A stretch of 64,000 nucleotides of DNA from Shimia ponticola (GCF_007995215.1 NZ_VCDK01000002.1:186001-250000); one strand, 5' to 3'. Positions 1-10,363 are shown, numbered from the stretch's first letter. Notes: generated from the sequence alone by a model not told the origin. Translations and numbers: made by a program.

Positions 1-126
1 GGTAGGAGCCATGTCCGGACTATGCCCGATCTTGTGGCTTTGGTCTACCGAATCTGTAGTTGTCCCCAGTTTCCCGCCTGTAGAGAAAATCTCGCGCGGC
101 GTGAAAAGAAACCGGAAACCTTTTGG

Positions 127-801
127 CTACATCCGTGCCTCTTGCCAGGCTTCGGGTGCGTTCAAAAACGCCTCGACCTCGGCTAAGGTGGCCGTATCAA
201 AGGCGTTTTGCGCCTTGGCTTCGGCCAGCACATCCCACCACGTGCACAGGTAATGCAGTTGCACCCCATGTTCAGCGAGCGTCGGGATCGTTTTCGGGAA
301 AATGTCATAGTAAAAGATCACGGCGGTATGGCCGCAGGTGGCCCCGGTTTCCCGGATAGCGTCAACGAAGTTCAGCTTTGATCCGCCGTCCGTCGTCAGG
401 TCTTCGACCAAAAGAACGCTTTGGCCTTCGCTCATGTCCCCTTCGATCCGTGCGCCCTTGCCGTGACCCTTTGGTTTTTTCCGAACATAGGTCATCGGCA
501 GTGCCAACCGTTCGGCGACCATTGCGGCATATGGGATGCCTGCAGTTTCACCACCCGCAACGTTGTCAAAGGCTTCAAACCCGGCGTCACGCATGACGGT
601 AACGGCCAAGAAATCCATCATCGCGGAGCGGATACGCGGATGCGAGATTGGCTGACGACAGTCGATATAAGACGGAGAAGGTTTGCCCGATGACAGGATA
701 TATGGGTCCTCGGGACGAAAGTTCACGGCCTTGATTTCAAGCAGCATGCGCGCCGTCAGTCGCGCGATTTCTTCTTTGGCCGGGAACGTCGTCGGGATCA
801 T
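127..801 (-). CDS. pyrE: Orotate phosphoribosyltransferase
   Basis: The product (224 aa) transfers the phosphoribosyl group of PRPP to orotate, giving orotidine 5'-phosphate in de novo pyrimidine synthesis. The PRPP-binding motif of type I phosphoribosyltransferases is visible as [14 protein letters not shown] around residues 130-143. Length fits the family. It lies 43 bp downstream of pyrC on the same strand, so the two are probably cotranscribed. The ATG at 801 has an AAGG ribosome-binding site about 8 bp upstream that belongs to a recurring intergenic repeat. An alternative ATG inside that site is out of frame. Confidence 0.95.
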   Translation of the reverse strand: MIPTTFPAKEEIARLTARMLLEIKAVNFRPEDPYILSSGKPSPSYIDCRQPISHPRIRSAMMDFLAVTVMRDAGFEAFDNVAGGETAGIPYAAMVAERLALPMTYVRKKPKGHGKGARIEGDMSEGQSVLLVEDLTTDGGSKLNFVDAIRETGATCGHTAVIFYYDIFPKTIPTLAEHGVQLHYLCTWWDVLAEAKAQNAFDTATLAEVEAFLNAPEAWQEARM

Positions 802-806
802 GGCTG

Positions 807-843
807 CATCCTTCTATGTTTCGAAAATACTCGCGCCGCAGGC
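807..843 (-). repeat. Intergenic repeat, GAGTATTT/AGAAGG family, copy 1
   Basis: On the minus strand this gap between pyrC and pyrE reads GCCTGCGGCGCGAGTATTTT followed by CGAAACATAGAAGGATG. Near-identical versions occur at 13064-13102 and 23883-23905, and a diverged one at 43467-43500. Here its AAGG end supplies the pyrE ribosome-binding site. Confidence 0.7.
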
Positions 844-844
844 A

Positions 845-1882
845 CTAGACCACGCGCCACTCAAGCTCAACGCCGGGATCAAAGAGTGTGATCGGCCCTG
901 AGCCGGACGCGATCTTGTCCGGATAAGCGGCAGCTGGGCCTTTTTCTATGGTGATCGTCTCTTCATTCGCGGGCAGGCCATAAAAGGCCGGGCCGTTGAG
1001 CGAGGCGAACGCTTCCAGTTTGTCGAGCGCCCCTTCTTTTTCAAAGACGTAGGCGAGGCATGACATGGTGTTTGTTGCCGAGAACACACCTGCGCAGCCA
1101 CAGCCGGTTTCTTTGGCGGCATCCACATGGGGCGCGCTGTCCGTTCCCAGAAAGAACCGCGCGTCGCCTGATGTTGCCGCCTCGACAAGGGCAAGGCGGT
1201 GGGTCTCGCGCTTGGCGACAGGCAAACAGTAGTAATGAGGACGAATACCGCCGACCAGCATGTGATTGCGATTGATGATCAGGTGGTGGGTCGTGATGGT
1301 TGCCCCCAGCCGTTCCTCGTTGCTGCGCACATAGTCGACCGCGTCTTTTGTCGTCACATGCTCCATGATCACGCGCAACTGGGGGATCGAGGTCCGCAGC
1401 GGGTCGAGCACACGGTCTATGAAAACCGCCTCGCGATCAAAAATGTCGATCTCTGCATCCGTCACCTCACCATGAACACACATCGGCATGCCGATTTCGG
1501 CCATGGTTTCCAGAACGGGTCGGATTTTTTCAAAATCACGCACGCCGGAGGCCGAATTCGTGGTGGCGCCCGCTGGATAGAGTTTTGCTGCTGTCACGAT
1601 ACCCGCACTGTGGGCTGCGCGGACATCTTTTGGGTCCGTGTCCTCGGTCAGATAAAGTGTCATCAGCGGTTCGAACGACATGCCTTCTGGCACAGCAGCC
1701 ATGATGCGGTCACGGTAGGCCGCTGCATCGTCACCGGTGACAACCGGCGGCACGAGGTTCGGCATCACAATGGCGCGTGCAAAATGGCGGGCCGTTTCAG
1801 GTGTGACCGCCTTGAGGACTGCGCCGTCACGCAGGTGAACGTGCCAATCGTCAGGGCGGCGGATCGTGAGAGTATTGGTCAT
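845..1882 (-). CDS. pyrC: Dihydroorotase
   Basis: The product (345 aa) closes carbamoyl-aspartate to dihydroorotate in pyrimidine synthesis. It is the class II, E. coli-like type: the zinc ligands of the HxH motif are in [13 protein letters not shown] near the N-terminus, and later parts include [15 protein letters not shown] and GTDSAPH. I chose the ATG at 1882, which starts [10 protein letters not shown] and gives the normal family length. The frame stays open a further 12 codons upstream without family similarity. It is followed by pyrE and divergent from the urease operon. Confidence 0.95.
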   Translation of the reverse strand: MTNTLTIRRPDDWHVHLRDGAVLKAVTPETARHFARAIVMPNLVPPVVTGDDAAAYRDRIMAAVPEGMSFEPLMTLYLTEDTDPKDVRAAHSAGIVTAAKLYPAGATTNSASGVRDFEKIRPVLETMAEIGMPMCVHGEVTDAEIDIFDREAVFIDRVLDPLRTSIPQLRVIMEHVTTKDAVDYVRSNEERLGATITTHHLIINRNHMLVGGIRPHYYCLPVAKRETHRLALVEAATSGDARFFLGTDSAPHVDAAKETGCGCAGVFSATNTMSCLAYVFEKEGALDKLEAFASLNGPAFYGLPANEETITIEKGPAAAYPDKIASGSGPITLFDPGVELEWRVV

Positions 1883-2027
1883 GGGTGTCTCGTAGCGCAG
1901 GCATCGGCGCAGGGCCATGGGCGAAGTTGCCTCATTTTTGGGCGATCCGCCGCCAAAGGCAGTCTTTCAGGGCGCAATCTGTTGCCGCTGTGTCATGAGG
2001 CGGACTAGGAATTGTGCGGGGGAAGGC

Positions 2028-2840
2028 ATGTTAGATACCAGCCACTCGTCACAGGTCAAACTGCAACGCGCGCGAGGGCGCGGACATATCGGCGTGCGCC
2101 GGGTGGGTGAGACCGTCAAGGTGTGCGACCTGCATCAATCGGGGTGTGCCAAGGTGATGATCCCACGTGCCTATGGATCCACGACCGAGGCCGTTTTTTT
2201 GAACACCGCCGGTGGTGTAACCGGTGGCGACGAGATCGCCTTTTCTGCCGAGGTCGGTCCGAGCAGTGCGCTGTCCTTGACCACGCAGACCGCTGAGCGC
2301 GCCTATGCCTCAACCGGCGCGCCGGGGCAGGTTTCGATTGACCTGACCGTTGGGCAGGACGCCCATCTGAATTGGCTGCCGCAAGAGACCATCCTATTTG
2401 ACCGCTCAAACCTCCGGCGCAAGACGCGGATTGACCTTCTTGGAGAAGCCACCTTGTTAGCGATCGAGATCGTGGTTCTGGGACGCGCCGCGATGGGGGA
2501 AACCCCAAAACAGTTTCAGCTATCGGATCATCGATCGATTTGGCGCAACGGGCGACCTCTTTGGATCGACCCGTTGGAACTTGATGCCGATGTGGCGGCG
2601 GCAGCTGCAGGGCTTGGCACAGCGCGTGCGGCGGTCACTTTGGTCTATGTCGGCCGCGACGCCGAAGACAAACCGCGCCCACATGTGCCGGGCCTGCATT
2701 CCAGTGCGTGGGACGGTCGACTGGTGGTGCGGGGCGCATTCGCGGATCTCTGGCCGCTGAAACAGGCGCTGCTTCCGTATTTAAAAACGTTGAAGGCCAC
2801 GATTGACGGCGGGCCATTGCCCCGCGTGTGGCAGATGTGA
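2028..2840 (+). CDS. ureD: Urease accessory protein UreD
   Basis: The product (270 aa) is the UreD (UreH) scaffold that binds apo-urease and, with UreF and UreG, lets nickel and CO2 reach the active site. Family segments seen are [11 protein letters not shown] near residues 58-68, the [10 protein letters not shown] region, and [15 protein letters not shown]. The ATG at 2028 is preceded by GGGGGAAGG and starts MLDTSHSSQ; an upstream ATG in the same frame gives an extension unlike the family. It opens the operon, 10 bp before ureA. Confidence 0.93.
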   Translation: MLDTSHSSQVKLQRARGRGHIGVRRVGETVKVCDLHQSGCAKVMIPRAYGSTTEAVFLNTAGGVTGGDEIAFSAEVGPSSALSLTTQTAERAYASTGAPGQVSIDLTVGQDAHLNWLPQETILFDRSNLRRKTRIDLLGEATLLAIEIVVLGRAAMGETPKQFQLSDHRSIWRNGRPLWIDPLELDADVAAAAAGLGTARAAVTLVYVGRDAEDKPRPHVPGLHSSAWDGRLVVRGAFADLWPLKQALLPYLKTLKATIDGGPLPRVWQM

Positions 2841-2850
2841 AGGACTGTGT

Positions 2851-3153
2851 ATGAACCTGACACCGCGTGAAAAGGACAAACTGCTGGTTAGCGTGGCCGC
2901 CATGGTTGCCCGTGGCCGCTTAGAGCGGGGCGTGAAGCTGAACCATCCCGAGGCCATCGCGCTGATCACCGACTACGTGGTCGAAGGCGCACGCGATGGG
3001 CGGTCCGTTGCTGATCTGATGGAGGCTGGCGCTCATGTCGTCACCGCGGATCAGTGCATGCCCGGTATCCCTGAGATGATCCATGACGTGCAGGTCGAGG
3101 CGACGTTCTCGGATGGAACCAAGCTGGTCACCGTGCATCACCCCATTCGCTAG
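2851..3153 (+). CDS. ureA: Urease subunit gamma
   Basis: The product (100 aa) is the small structural subunit of urease, in the cytoplasm. It begins [20 protein letters not shown], contains [21 protein letters not shown] and ends near TVHHPIR, as is usual for UreA. It lies between ureD and a small membrane-protein gene. Separate gamma and beta genes are the usual bacterial arrangement; here they are split by one extra gene. Confidence 0.97.
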   Translation: MNLTPREKDKLLVSVAAMVARGRLERGVKLNHPEAIALITDYVVEGARDGRSVADLMEAGAHVVTADQCMPGIPEMIHDVQVEATFSDGTKLVTVHHPIR

Positions 3154-3169
3154 TAACAGGAGTAATGAG

Positions 3170-3442
3170 ATGCTTGCCTTTATCCTAGCCATTGCAGCGG
3201 GTTACGCGACCCCGCATGCAGAGCCGCAGGTCAAGAAATTCGTCAACGATATGACGATGGACGATATTGAGATGGATGCAGGCGACAGCCGAGCACTTAC
3301 GTTCATTCTACTGATGCTGGCGGTGACGATCCTGCAGGTTCTGGCGCAAAGCAATATCTCCGCATTCGTCATTGTCGCAGGTGGTGGGCTTGGCCTGTTT
3401 GGCACGCGCATCATCGCCGCGATCAGAAAAAAGGTGGGCTGA
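3170..3442 (+). CDS. Small membrane protein between ureA and ureB
   Basis: I do not recognise this 90-residue protein. It has a hydrophobic N-terminal segment ([12 protein letters not shown]), an acidic middle ([13 protein letters not shown]), a clear hydrophobic stretch near residues 45-60 ([17 protein letters not shown]), a glycine-rich hydrophobic stretch ([12 protein letters not shown]) and a basic tail, so it is likely an inner-membrane protein. An AGGAG-like site precedes the ATG. Its stop overlaps the ureB start (TGATG), so it is translated with the urease subunits. A role in urea or nickel handling is only an inference from position. Confidence 0.75.
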   Translation: MLAFILAIAAGYATPHAEPQVKKFVNDMTMDDIEMDAGDSRALTFILLMLAVTILQVLAQSNISAFVIVAGGGLGLFGTRIIAAIRKKVG

Positions 3443-3747
3443 TGATCCCCGGAGAAGTTATGCCTGCCGAGGGCGAGATCGAACTGAACGAAGGCGCGCC
3501 TGTGACGGTGGTGATGGTTGCCAATACCGGGGACCGTCCGGTGCAAGTGGGCAGCCACTATCATTTCGCGGAAACCAACGCGGCTTTGGAATTCGACAGA
3601 GAGGCCGCGATGGGTCAGCGGTTGGACATTGCCGCAGGCACCGCTGTGCGGTTTGAGCCGGGGCAGCAACGCGAAGTGTCTCTTGTGCCGCTCAGCGGAG
3701 CGCGTGAAGTCTATGGGTTCAATCAGAAAGTTATGGGCCCCCTTTGA
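3442..3747 (+). CDS. ureB: Urease subunit beta
   Basis: The product (101 aa) is the beta structural subunit. It begins [18 protein letters not shown] and has the typical [17 protein letters not shown] and ALEFDRE stretches and a [10 protein letters not shown] segment. Length is normal for a bacterial UreB. Its start overlaps the stop of the preceding small membrane protein gene, which implies translational coupling. A perfect palindrome follows in the gap before ureC. Confidence 0.97.
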   Translation: MIPGEVMPAEGEIELNEGAPVTVVMVANTGDRPVQVGSHYHFAETNAALEFDREAAMGQRLDIAAGTAVRFEPGQQREVSLVPLSGAREVYGFNQKVMGPL

Positions 3748-3753
3748 AGCACA

Positions 3754-3773
3754 GGTGCGTGACATCACGCACC
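3754..3773. repeat. Perfect palindrome GGTGCGTGA-CA-TCACGCACC
   Basis: Nine-base arms are separated by CA, in the 69-bp gap between ureB and ureC, upstream of the ureC ribosome-binding site. On the minus strand it is preceded by GTA and reads GTAGGGTGCGTGA, a form often seen as a dispersed intergenic palindrome in proteobacteria. It can form a strong mRNA hairpin but lacks a T-run, so it is not a standard terminator. Confidence 0.7.
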
Positions 3774-3816
3774 CTACCTTTCTTGCGACCCGATCGAGGC
3801 AAAAGGAGCCGATCGC

Positions 3817-5514
3817 ATGCCTGCAAAAATTTCCCGCGCTGCATATGCCGACATGTTCGGGCCAACGACCGGTGATCAGGTGCGGCTGGCCGATACCGAC
3901 CTGATCATTGAGGTGGAAAACGACTTCACAACCTACGGAGAAGAGGTGAAGTTCGGCGGCGGCAAGGTCATCCGCGATGGGATGGGCCAGTCACAGCGCA
4001 CGCGCGCCGATGGCTCGGTGGACACAGTCATCACCAATGCGCTGATCGTGGACTACACCGGCATCTACAAGGCGGACGTGGGCCTGCGTGACGGGCGCAT
4101 CCATGCTATCGGCAAGGCTGGGAACCCGGATACGCAACCGGATGTGGACATCATCATCGGGCCGGGGACCGAGGCGATTGCTGGCGAAGGGCGCATTCTG
4201 ACTGCCGGCGGCTTTGACGCGCATATCCATTTCATCTGTCCGCAGCAGATTGAGGATGCCTTGCATTCAGGCCTGACGACGATGCTGGGTGGCGGCACAG
4301 GCCCTGCGCATGGGACATTGGCGACCACCTGTACGCCAGGGCCATGGCATATTGGGCGGATGCTTCAGGCGCTGGATAGCGTGCCGGTGAATATCGGGTT
4401 GTCGTGCAAAGGGAACGCCTCAAAGCCCGATGCGCTGGTCGAGATGATCAGGGCCGGGGCCTGTGCGATGAAACTGCACGAGGATTGGGGAACGACACCG
4501 GCGGCCATCGACACCTGTCTGAGTGTCGCCGACGACATGGACGTTCAGGTGATGATCCACACAGACACGCTGAACGAATCCGGCTTCGTCGAAAATACGG
4601 TCGCCGCCATGAAAGGCCGTACGATCCATGCGTTCCACACCGAAGGGGCAGGCGGTGGTCATGCGCCTGACATCATCAAGGTCTGCGGTCTGGAGCATGT
4701 GATCCCATCCTCGACCAACCCGACGCGGCCCTACACGGTGAACACGCTCGAAGAGCATCTCGATATGCTCATGGTTTGCCACCACCTCGATAAGGCGATC
4801 CCCGAAGACGTGGCCTTTGCCGAAAGCCGTATCCGCAAAGAGACCATCGCGGCAGAGGATATCCTGCATGACATGGGCGCGTTTTCGATCATCGCGTCCG
4901 ACAGTCAGGCCATGGGCCGCGTGGGCGAGGTCATCATTCGCACATGGCAGACCGCGCATAAGATGAAGGTGCAACGCGGGAGGCTGAGCGATGAAACCGG
5001 CGACAACGACAACATGCGCGTGCGCCGCTACATCGCGAAATACACCATCAACCCGGCCATCGCCCATGGGATCAGCCGCCAAATCGGCAGCATTGAGGTC
5101 GGCAAGCGAGCGGACCTGTGCCTGTGGTCACCTGCCTTCTTTGGAGTGAAGCCCGAGATGGTGCTGGTTGGCGGATCAATTGCCTGTGCTCAAATGGGTG
5201 ATCCAAACGCATCCATCCCAACGCCGCAGCCGGTTTACACAAGGCCCATGTTCGGGGCGATGGGCCGCAACGTGGAAAACTCTGCCGTGCTATTTGTGTC
5301 CGAGGCCGCCGAGACAGATCATCTGGGCCTCGCCAAGAAGACCGTCGCAGTCGAAAACTGCCGCGGGATCGGAAAATCCTCAATGAAGTTGAACGATGCC
5401 ACGCCAGAGGTCGAAGTGAACCCGGAAACCTACGAGGTCAGGGCGGATGGTGAACTCCTGACCTGCGAACCTGCTGCCGAATTGCCAATGGCACAGCGGT
5501 ATTTCTTGTTTTGA
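3817..5514 (+). CDS. ureC: Urease subunit alpha
   Basis: The catalytic nickel subunit (565 aa) hydrolyses urea to ammonia and carbamate. Visible landmarks are the nickel-ligand HIH in GGFDAHIHF at residues 136-138, the carbamylated lysine in [10 protein letters not shown] at about residue 219, the mobile-flap HH in MVCHHLDK near residue 322, and DSQAMGR with the conserved aspartate. Length is normal. AAAGGAG precedes the ATG. No catalytic residue looks altered. Confidence 0.98.
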   Translation: MPAKISRAAYADMFGPTTGDQVRLADTDLIIEVENDFTTYGEEVKFGGGKVIRDGMGQSQRTRADGSVDTVITNALIVDYTGIYKADVGLRDGRIHAIGKAGNPDTQPDVDIIIGPGTEAIAGEGRILTAGGFDAHIHFICPQQIEDALHSGLTTMLGGGTGPAHGTLATTCTPGPWHIGRMLQALDSVPVNIGLSCKGNASKPDALVEMIRAGACAMKLHEDWGTTPAAIDTCLSVADDMDVQVMIHTDTLNESGFVENTVAAMKGRTIHAFHTEGAGGGHAPDIIKVCGLEHVIPSSTNPTRPYTVNTLEEHLDMLMVCHHLDKAIPEDVAFAESRIRKETIAAEDILHDMGAFSIIASDSQAMGRVGEVIIRTWQTAHKMKVQRGRLSDETGDNDNMRVRRYIAKYTINPAIAHGISRQIGSIEVGKRADLCLWSPAFFGVKPEMVLVGGSIACAQMGDPNASIPTPQPVYTRPMFGAMGRNVENSAVLFVSEAAETDHLGLAKKTVAVENCRGIGKSSMKLNDATPEVEVNPETYEVRADGELLTCEPAAELPMAQRYFLF

Positions 5515-6059
5515 TCCGCCTTGTTTTTGCACTTGCTGCCTTGGCTGCGCCGGCATCGGCCTGCCCAACGGCTGCTGATCTTGACCGAGGCGTGACGTTC
5601 GTCCGCGAGGATGGCTCACGGCAGGACCATCGACGGTTAGGGACAGACTTGATCGAGATTGGACATGTCAGGCCGTCGGGTGTGCAAAACGGCTGGTCGC
5701 TGACCGCCTATGGGCTGCACGTCTTGCAAGAGGCGCAGGGAAGCCAGACGCCGACATGGAGCGTGGAAGACAGCGGAGCACCTGCGCCGCAGCTTGACGT
5801 TATGCAGCGCACCACGCGTGACACAGGTGGCCCGCTGATCTTGCAGGTTGCCACCTATACTCAGCCGATCCCTGTCACCAAGAAGATCGGACTATGCGAA
5901 TTCGAAGTCTGGCGGATCGGGCAATTCACCAATGGCGCCGCGCTAGAGCATTTTCGGGCGTTCGATTGGTATCCGACGCTTGGCACTGGGGTCGTTGTTG
6001 GAATGCGCATGGGCGATGTCGAAGAAATCACAACAGCAGTGGAGTCGATGCGATGGTAG
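5511..6059 (+). CDS. Predicted secreted protein in the urease operon
   Basis: I cannot name this 182-residue protein. It starts with TTG at 5511, overlapping the ureC stop by four bases, which implies translational coupling. The N-terminus [18 protein letters not shown] looks like a signal peptide, so the mature protein is probably periplasmic. Two cysteines remain (one just after the predicted cleavage site and C131-like in [10 protein letters not shown]), which could form a disulfide. There is no recognisable catalytic motif. Position suggests a passenger or an auxiliary of urea use. Confidence 0.7.
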   Translation: MIRLVFALAALAAPASACPTAADLDRGVTFVREDGSRQDHRRLGTDLIEIGHVRPSGVQNGWSLTAYGLHVLQEAQGSQTPTWSVEDSGAPAPQLDVMQRTTRDTGGPLILQVATYTQPIPVTKKIGLCEFEVWRIGQFTNGAALEHFRAFDWYPTLGTGVVVGMRMGDVEEITTAVESMRW

Positions 6060-6176
6060 TTTGCGCCGCAATGCAGCATTTGCATAGCGGGATTGCCAAG
6101 GTGTCGGTGGTCCCCACCCAGTCAGCTTCTTACGTTTGGGGCAAGCAAAAGCCTCATATTCGTAAGGAGTTCACCA

Positions 6177-6389
6177 ATGGCTTCGATTTCCGACGTCCCA
6201 CATCAAGGCAATCTGATTGTCCGCGCTGCAACTGCATTCTGGAACGGCTTGGTCAAGCTGGGCGAAGCGGGCGCGCGCACCAAAGAGCTAGAGCGTTTGG
6301 CAATGATGAGCGACGAAGACCTCGCCAAACGCGGCCTGAGACGGGAAGACATCGTTCTTTACGTCTACCGCGACCGGATGGCGTACTGA
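6177..6389 (+). CDS. DUF1127-like small protein
   Basis: This 70-residue protein has the short DUF1127-type C-terminus: KELERLAMMSDEDLAKRGLRREDIVLYVYRDRM. Family members are small basic alphaproteobacterial proteins; some have been linked to RNA turnover and to phosphate or carbon metabolism, but the role here is unknown. AAGGAG lies 8 bp before the ATG at 6177. It lies between the secreted-protein gene and ureE, and the 117-bp gap upstream could hold its own promoter. Confidence 0.75.
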   Translation: MASISDVPHQGNLIVRAATAFWNGLVKLGEAGARTKELERLAMMSDEDLAKRGLRREDIVLYVYRDRMAY

Positions 6390-6408
6390 TTTTCGCCGGG
6401 GCCGCGCC

Positions 6409-6861
6409 ATGCTGACGGCCTCGGAAGTGATTGATCACACGCATGACCCGGCGGACCGGGTCGTGCTGGACTACGCGGACCGCATGATCCGGCGCAAACG
6501 GCTGGTTGGGGTTGGCGGCACCGCATTTGTTGTCGATCTTCCCCGAGCGACGCATCTGAGCCCCGGTCAAGCCTTTCGCCTGAGCGACGGGCAAACCGTT
6601 GAAATCGACGCAGCCGAAGAGCCGTTGATCGAAATACGGGGTGATCTGGCGCGGTTGGCTTGGCATATCGGCAACCGCCATACCCCTTGTGAAATACACA
6701 GTGATTGCCTGCGCATTGCCGAGGACAAGGTCCTTTTCGACATGCTTGAGGTGCTTGGCGCCAAATTGGTCCGCGTCAATGGAACCTTCACACCTGAAGG
6801 CGGGGCCTATGGGCATGGGCGCACGATGGGGCATAGCCACGAGCATTCCCATGACCACTGA
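6409..6861 (+). CDS. ureE: Urease accessory protein UreE (nickel chaperone)
   Basis: The product (150 aa) is the metallochaperone that delivers nickel to urease. The N-terminal substrate-binding-like half is followed by the metal-binding half with LAWHIGNRHTPCEI, which holds the conserved histidine at the dimer interface. The tail is histidine-rich, ending [10 protein letters not shown], typical of UreE proteins that bind several nickel ions. The 3' end overlaps ureF by 11 bases. Confidence 0.95.
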   Translation: MLTASEVIDHTHDPADRVVLDYADRMIRRKRLVGVGGTAFVVDLPRATHLSPGQAFRLSDGQTVEIDAAEEPLIEIRGDLARLAWHIGNRHTPCEIHSDCLRIAEDKVLFDMLEVLGAKLVRVNGTFTPEGGAYGHGRTMGHSHEHSHDH

Positions 6862-7471
6862 TCTTCTGACGCTGACGCAATGGTTGTCTCCTGCGTTCCC
6901 GCTGGGCTCTTTTGCCTATTCGCATGGGATCGAAACCGAAATTGCAGAAGGTCGGATAACGTCGGCAGACGATCTGCAGGATTGGCTTGAAATCGTGATC
7001 CGCCGCGGCACGGGACAGAGCGACGCGGTCCTTTTGATGCGTGCGATGGCTGGCGAGGATATGCTGGCCTATGCGCGGGCCATGGCCGCAAGCAAGGAAC
7101 GCAGTGAAGAGACAGAGGCGCAAGGCGCGGCATTTGCAAAGACGCTTGGCGCGCTGGGCACAGCACAGCACGCAGGTCCGCTACCTGTTGTGGTCGGCGA
7201 GGCGGCGCGCCAGCTTGACCTTGAACCAACGACAGTTGCCGCTCTCTATCTCCACGCCTTTGCGTCGAACCTTGTCAGCTGCGCGGTGCGATTTGTGCCA
7301 CTGGGACAAGAAGACGGACAGCGCGTCTTGACCCGCCTGAAACCCGCGATTGCCGAGACGGTCGAAGCAGCAAAAGGTGTATCGGTCTGCGATTTGCGCA
7401 ACGCAGCGTTTCTGAGCGACTGTGCGGCGATGGCTCATGAAGGCCTCGTTGCGCGGATGTTTCGGACATAA
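6851..7471 (+). CDS. ureF: Urease accessory protein UreF
   Basis: The product (206 aa) is part of the UreDFG activation complex and acts with the UreG GTPase on apo-urease. It begins [20 protein letters not shown] and has the characteristic [11 protein letters not shown]. The C-terminal half is helical and includes [22 protein letters not shown], a typical UreF stretch. The start lies inside the ureE coding region, so translation is likely coupled. ureG follows after 13 bp. Confidence 0.95.
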   Translation: MTTDLLTLTQWLSPAFPLGSFAYSHGIETEIAEGRITSADDLQDWLEIVIRRGTGQSDAVLLMRAMAGEDMLAYARAMAASKERSEETEAQGAAFAKTLGALGTAQHAGPLPVVVGEAARQLDLEPTTVAALYLHAFASNLVSCAVRFVPLGQEDGQRVLTRLKPAIAETVEAAKGVSVCDLRNAAFLSDCAAMAHEGLVARMFRT

Positions 7472-7484
7472 AGGGAGGCACGGT

Positions 7485-8093
7485 ATGAACGGACCTTTGC
7501 GTGTGGGGATCGGCGGTCCAGTGGGGGCGGGAAAGACCACTCTGACCGAACAGCTATGCCGAGCGATGGCGGATCGCTGGTCCATGGCGGTGATCACGAA
7601 CGACATCTACACCCGTGAAGACGCGGAATTTTTGTTGCGCGCGCAGGTGCTGCCAGAAGCGCGCATCAGAGGGGTCGAAACGGGCGGTTGCCCGCACACG
7701 GCCATTCGCGAAGATGCCAGCATCAATTTGCGCGCGGTTGCGGATCTTACGGAGAGCATTCCGGACCTCGATCTGATCCTTATAGAAAGCGGTGGCGATA
7801 ATCTGGCCGCCACGTTCAGCCCAGAGCTGGCCGACATCAGCCTTTATGTCATTGATACTGCCGCCGGTCAGGACATTCCGCGCAAGAAGGGGCCGGGTGT
7901 CACGCGGTCGGATTTGTTGATCATCAACAAGACAGACCTCGCACCGCATGTGGGCGTTGATCGAGCTCTTCTGGAAACAGACGCACGTGATAATCGGGCT
8001 GGACGCCCGTTTGTCATGGCTTCGTTGAGGTCAGGTGACGGCGTGCCTGAGATCGTGTCCTTTATCGCCGAGGCGGGAGGACTGCAGAACTAG
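7485..8093 (+). CDS. ureG: Urease accessory GTPase UreG
   Basis: The product (202 aa) is the SIMIBI-class GTPase that powers nickel insertion into urease. The P-loop [11 protein letters not shown] lies at residues 9-19. The metal-binding CPH motif is in [17 protein letters not shown], followed by [21 protein letters not shown]. The guanine-specificity NKTD is in [23 protein letters not shown] site precedes the ATG. It closes the operon; the next gene is convergent and begins 6 bp away. Confidence 0.97.
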   Translation: MNGPLRVGIGGPVGAGKTTLTEQLCRAMADRWSMAVITNDIYTREDAEFLLRAQVLPEARIRGVETGGCPHTAIREDASINLRAVADLTESIPDLDLILIESGGDNLAATFSPELADISLYVIDTAAGQDIPRKKGPGVTRSDLLIINKTDLAPHVGVDRALLETDARDNRAGRPFVMASLRSGDGVPEIVSFIAEAGGLQN

Positions 8094-8099
8094 GCAGGG

Positions 8100-9035
8100 T
8101 TAGGTGATGTCTTCCATCACACCTTGTTCGACAAGCGAGCGCATCGCCTTTTTCATGCGCGGCATCCCTTTGCGGGGCAGCACATTGCGCACAATCATGG
8201 CAATCAATCCCACGCGGTCATTGTCTTCGACCTGTGTCAACAAGCTGCGCAGATAGGGGGCATAGTCGCGACGGGCACGGTACAGCCGTGCAAAGGTTGG
8301 GACGGACAAATCGCCGGAGCCAGCCAACAATAGCGTTTTTTCAAGAAGCTTCATGTCTTCGAGTGCGGAGGCAATGTCTTTGCCCAAGAAACGGCAGCGG
8401 AATTTGTCGACATGCGGGCGCGTGAAAAGCGCCGTGTGCATCGCGTCCAACTCTTCCTCTGGGTCGTAGAGGACAAAAACGGATTCCGCCCCTTCGATCA
8501 TCTCGGGTGCAAAGCCATAGCGATCTGTGAAAGACAAACGGCGCATTGCCTGAAAACGGTGATCCCATTCCGCGACGCGAGGGTCCAGTGTTGCCTGCGG
8601 GGCGATCAAGACCACGGTTGCGCCGGGGGCAGCCACGGAAAACGCCGCAGCCGCATAGCCGCACATGCCTTCGCCGTAAAAAACGACAGAGTCGAAATCG
8701 GCGAAAAAGTCTTCGTCCACCAGCGCATCAAAATAGGCGTAAAGCGCGGGGTCACGGAACCAGGCCCGTGTCTCGGCCAATATGGTCAAGCATGCGCAAT
8801 CATCGTGTTGGGCCAGAGCCACACCAAGCGGTAGCGCATTGTCGCGTGACGATCGGATATCTTCGATGAATTCGAAGGTCACAAAGAGCGTATTGCCATC
8901 GCTGTGGCTGAGAACCGTGTGCCCGGTGGTCAAGTCGCTCCACGACCCATCGGTTTCGACAGTTTGTTGGAGCCCGCGCCCCCAATCGTCGCGGTTCAGA
9001 TCGGACAAGTCCGGTAGGTTCGGTAATTCAGCCAT
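8100..9035 (-). CDS. Unrecognised protein with alpha/beta-hydrolase-like core
   Basis: This 311-residue cytoplasmic protein has no name I can support; homologs in related genomes are often carried under a phosphoadenosine phosphosulfate reductase label, but no such motif is visible. The middle, around residues 124-155, reads like an alpha/beta-hydrolase strand-elbow-helix (VVFYGEGMCGYAAAAFSV then VVLIAPQ). However, the elbow is GEGMCG rather than GxSxG, so the usual serine nucleophile is missing. The ATG at 9035 (MAELPNLPDL) was chosen; an upstream in-frame start adds 29 atypical residues. Confidence 0.7.
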   Translation of the reverse strand: MAELPNLPDLSDLNRDDWGRGLQQTVETDGSWSDLTTGHTVLSHSDGNTLFVTFEFIEDIRSSRDNALPLGVALAQHDDCACLTILAETRAWFRDPALYAYFDALVDEDFFADFDSVVFYGEGMCGYAAAAFSVAAPGATVVLIAPQATLDPRVAEWDHRFQAMRRLSFTDRYGFAPEMIEGAESVFVLYDPEEELDAMHTALFTRPHVDKFRCRFLGKDIASALEDMKLLEKTLLLAGSGDLSVPTFARLYRARRDYAPYLRSLLTQVEDNDRVGLIAMIVRNVLPRKGMPRMKKAMRSLVEQGVMEDIT

Positions 9036-9142
9036 GGGTAAACACGCTCGCAATCGCAAAATAGTAAGCGTGAGGTAAACGCGCTTTGGGGCAAAATTGG
9101 GATTTGGTTGGGCCGTTTCCAAGAAACCGGCCCAAAATCCCC

Positions 9143-10363
9143 TTAGAAAAAGGCCTGCAGACCTGTCTGCGCGCGACCCAGGATCAACGCATGCACGTCA
9201 TGCGTGCCTTCATAGGTGTTCACCGTTTCAAGGTTCATGGCGTGGCGCATGACCTGAAAATCCTCTGAAATCCCATTGCCGCCATGCATGTCACGCGCAG
9301 TGCGCGCGATATCGAGCGCCTTTCCGCAGTTGTTGCGCTTCATGATGCTGATTGTCTCTGGCGAGGCGCGACCGGCATCCATCAACTGACCCAGACGGAG
9401 CGAGCCCTGGAGACCTAGACTGATCTCGGTCTGCATATCCGCGAGCTTTTTCTGGAAGAGCTGAGTTTGCGCCAGCGGCTTTCCGAATTGCTTGCGGTCG
9501 AGGCCATATTGCCGGGCCGCGTGCCAACAGAACTCTGCCGCGCCCATGACGCCCCAGCTAATGCCATAACGCGCGCGGTTGAGACAGCCAAACGGGCCCT
9601 TGAGACCCTGAACATTTGGAAGAAGCGCGTCTTCGCCTACCTCGACACCGTCCATGACGATTTCGCCGGTGACTGAGGCGCGCAAAGACAGCTTGCCGCC
9701 GACTTTTGGCGCGCTCAGGCCTTTCATGCCTTTTTCCAGCACGAACCCGCGGATTTTGCCGCCATGATCATCTGACTTGGCCCAAACCACGAACACATCC
9801 GCAATGGGTGCGTTTGAGATCCACATTTTGGAACCGGTCAACTTATAGCCCGTTGCCGTTTTCTCGGCGCGGGTTTTCATGCCGGCAGGATCGGAGCCAG
9901 CGTCAGGTTCGGTCAGGCCGAAACACCCAATGAGTTCGCCAGAACACAGGCCGGGCAGGTATTTCTGCCGCTGCTCTTCTGATCCGTAGGCATAGATCGG
10001 ATAGATCACGAGCGAAGACTGAACCGACATCATCGACCGATAGCCGCTGTCGATACGCTCAATCTCGCGCGCGATCAGCCCATAGGTCACGTAGGACGCG
10101 CCAAGCCCGCCATATTGCTCTGGCACTGTTGCGCCCAGCAGACCAGCTTGACCCATGAGCGGGAACAGGTCCGGCACGACCAGCGCCTCGCGATAGGCCT
10201 CGACAATGCGTGGGGCGAGTTCGCTTTGGGCAAAGGTTGCGGCAGCATCGCGCAACATGCGTTCATCTTCGCCCAGTTGATCTTCGATCAGGAAAGGATC
10301 GGTCCAGTCGAAAGGCGACAGGTCCGGGGCGTCTTTGGTGGTGATCTTGGATGGTGCGTTCAT
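9143..10363 (-). CDS. gcdH: Glutaryl-CoA dehydrogenase
   Basis: This FAD enzyme (406 aa) oxidises and decarboxylates glutaryl-CoA to crotonyl-CoA in lysine and tryptophan breakdown. Acyl-CoA dehydrogenase signatures are [17 protein letters not shown] and the C-terminal [14 protein letters not shown]. The catalytic glutamate is in the glutaryl-specific [20 protein letters not shown]. Length is normal for GcdH. It is monocistronic and divergent from the moxR-like gene. A general acyl-CoA dehydrogenase is less likely because the [14 protein letters not shown] stretch is diagnostic. Confidence 0.92.
   Translation of the reverse strand: MNAPSKITTKDAPDLSPFDWTDPFLIEDQLGEDERMLRDAAATFAQSELAPRIVEAYREALVVPDLFPLMGQAGLLGATVPEQYGGLGASYVTYGLIAREIERIDSGYRSMMSVQSSLVIYPIYAYGSEEQRQKYLPGLCSGELIGCFGLTEPDAGSDPAGMKTRAEKTATGYKLTGSKMWISNAPIADVFVVWAKSDDHGGKIRGFVLEKGMKGLSAPKVGGKLSLRASVTGEIVMDGVEVGEDALLPNVQGLKGPFGCLNRARYGISWGVMGAAEFCWHAARQYGLDRKQFGKPLAQTQLFQKKLADMQTEISLGLQGSLRLGQLMDAGRASPETISIMKRNNCGKALDIARTARDMHGGNGISEDFQVMRHAMNLETVNTYEGTHDVHALILGRAQTGLQAFF

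Noticed and set aside
1-126. A possible partial gene downstream of pyrE at the window edge.
   Set aside because: Neither strand shows a frame with a recognisable protein or a supported start in this 126-bp end; nothing is claimed.
8100-9035. Naming the protein phosphoadenosine phosphosulfate reductase.
   Set aside because: No PAPS-reductase motif is present, and the true cysH is at 19028-19792.
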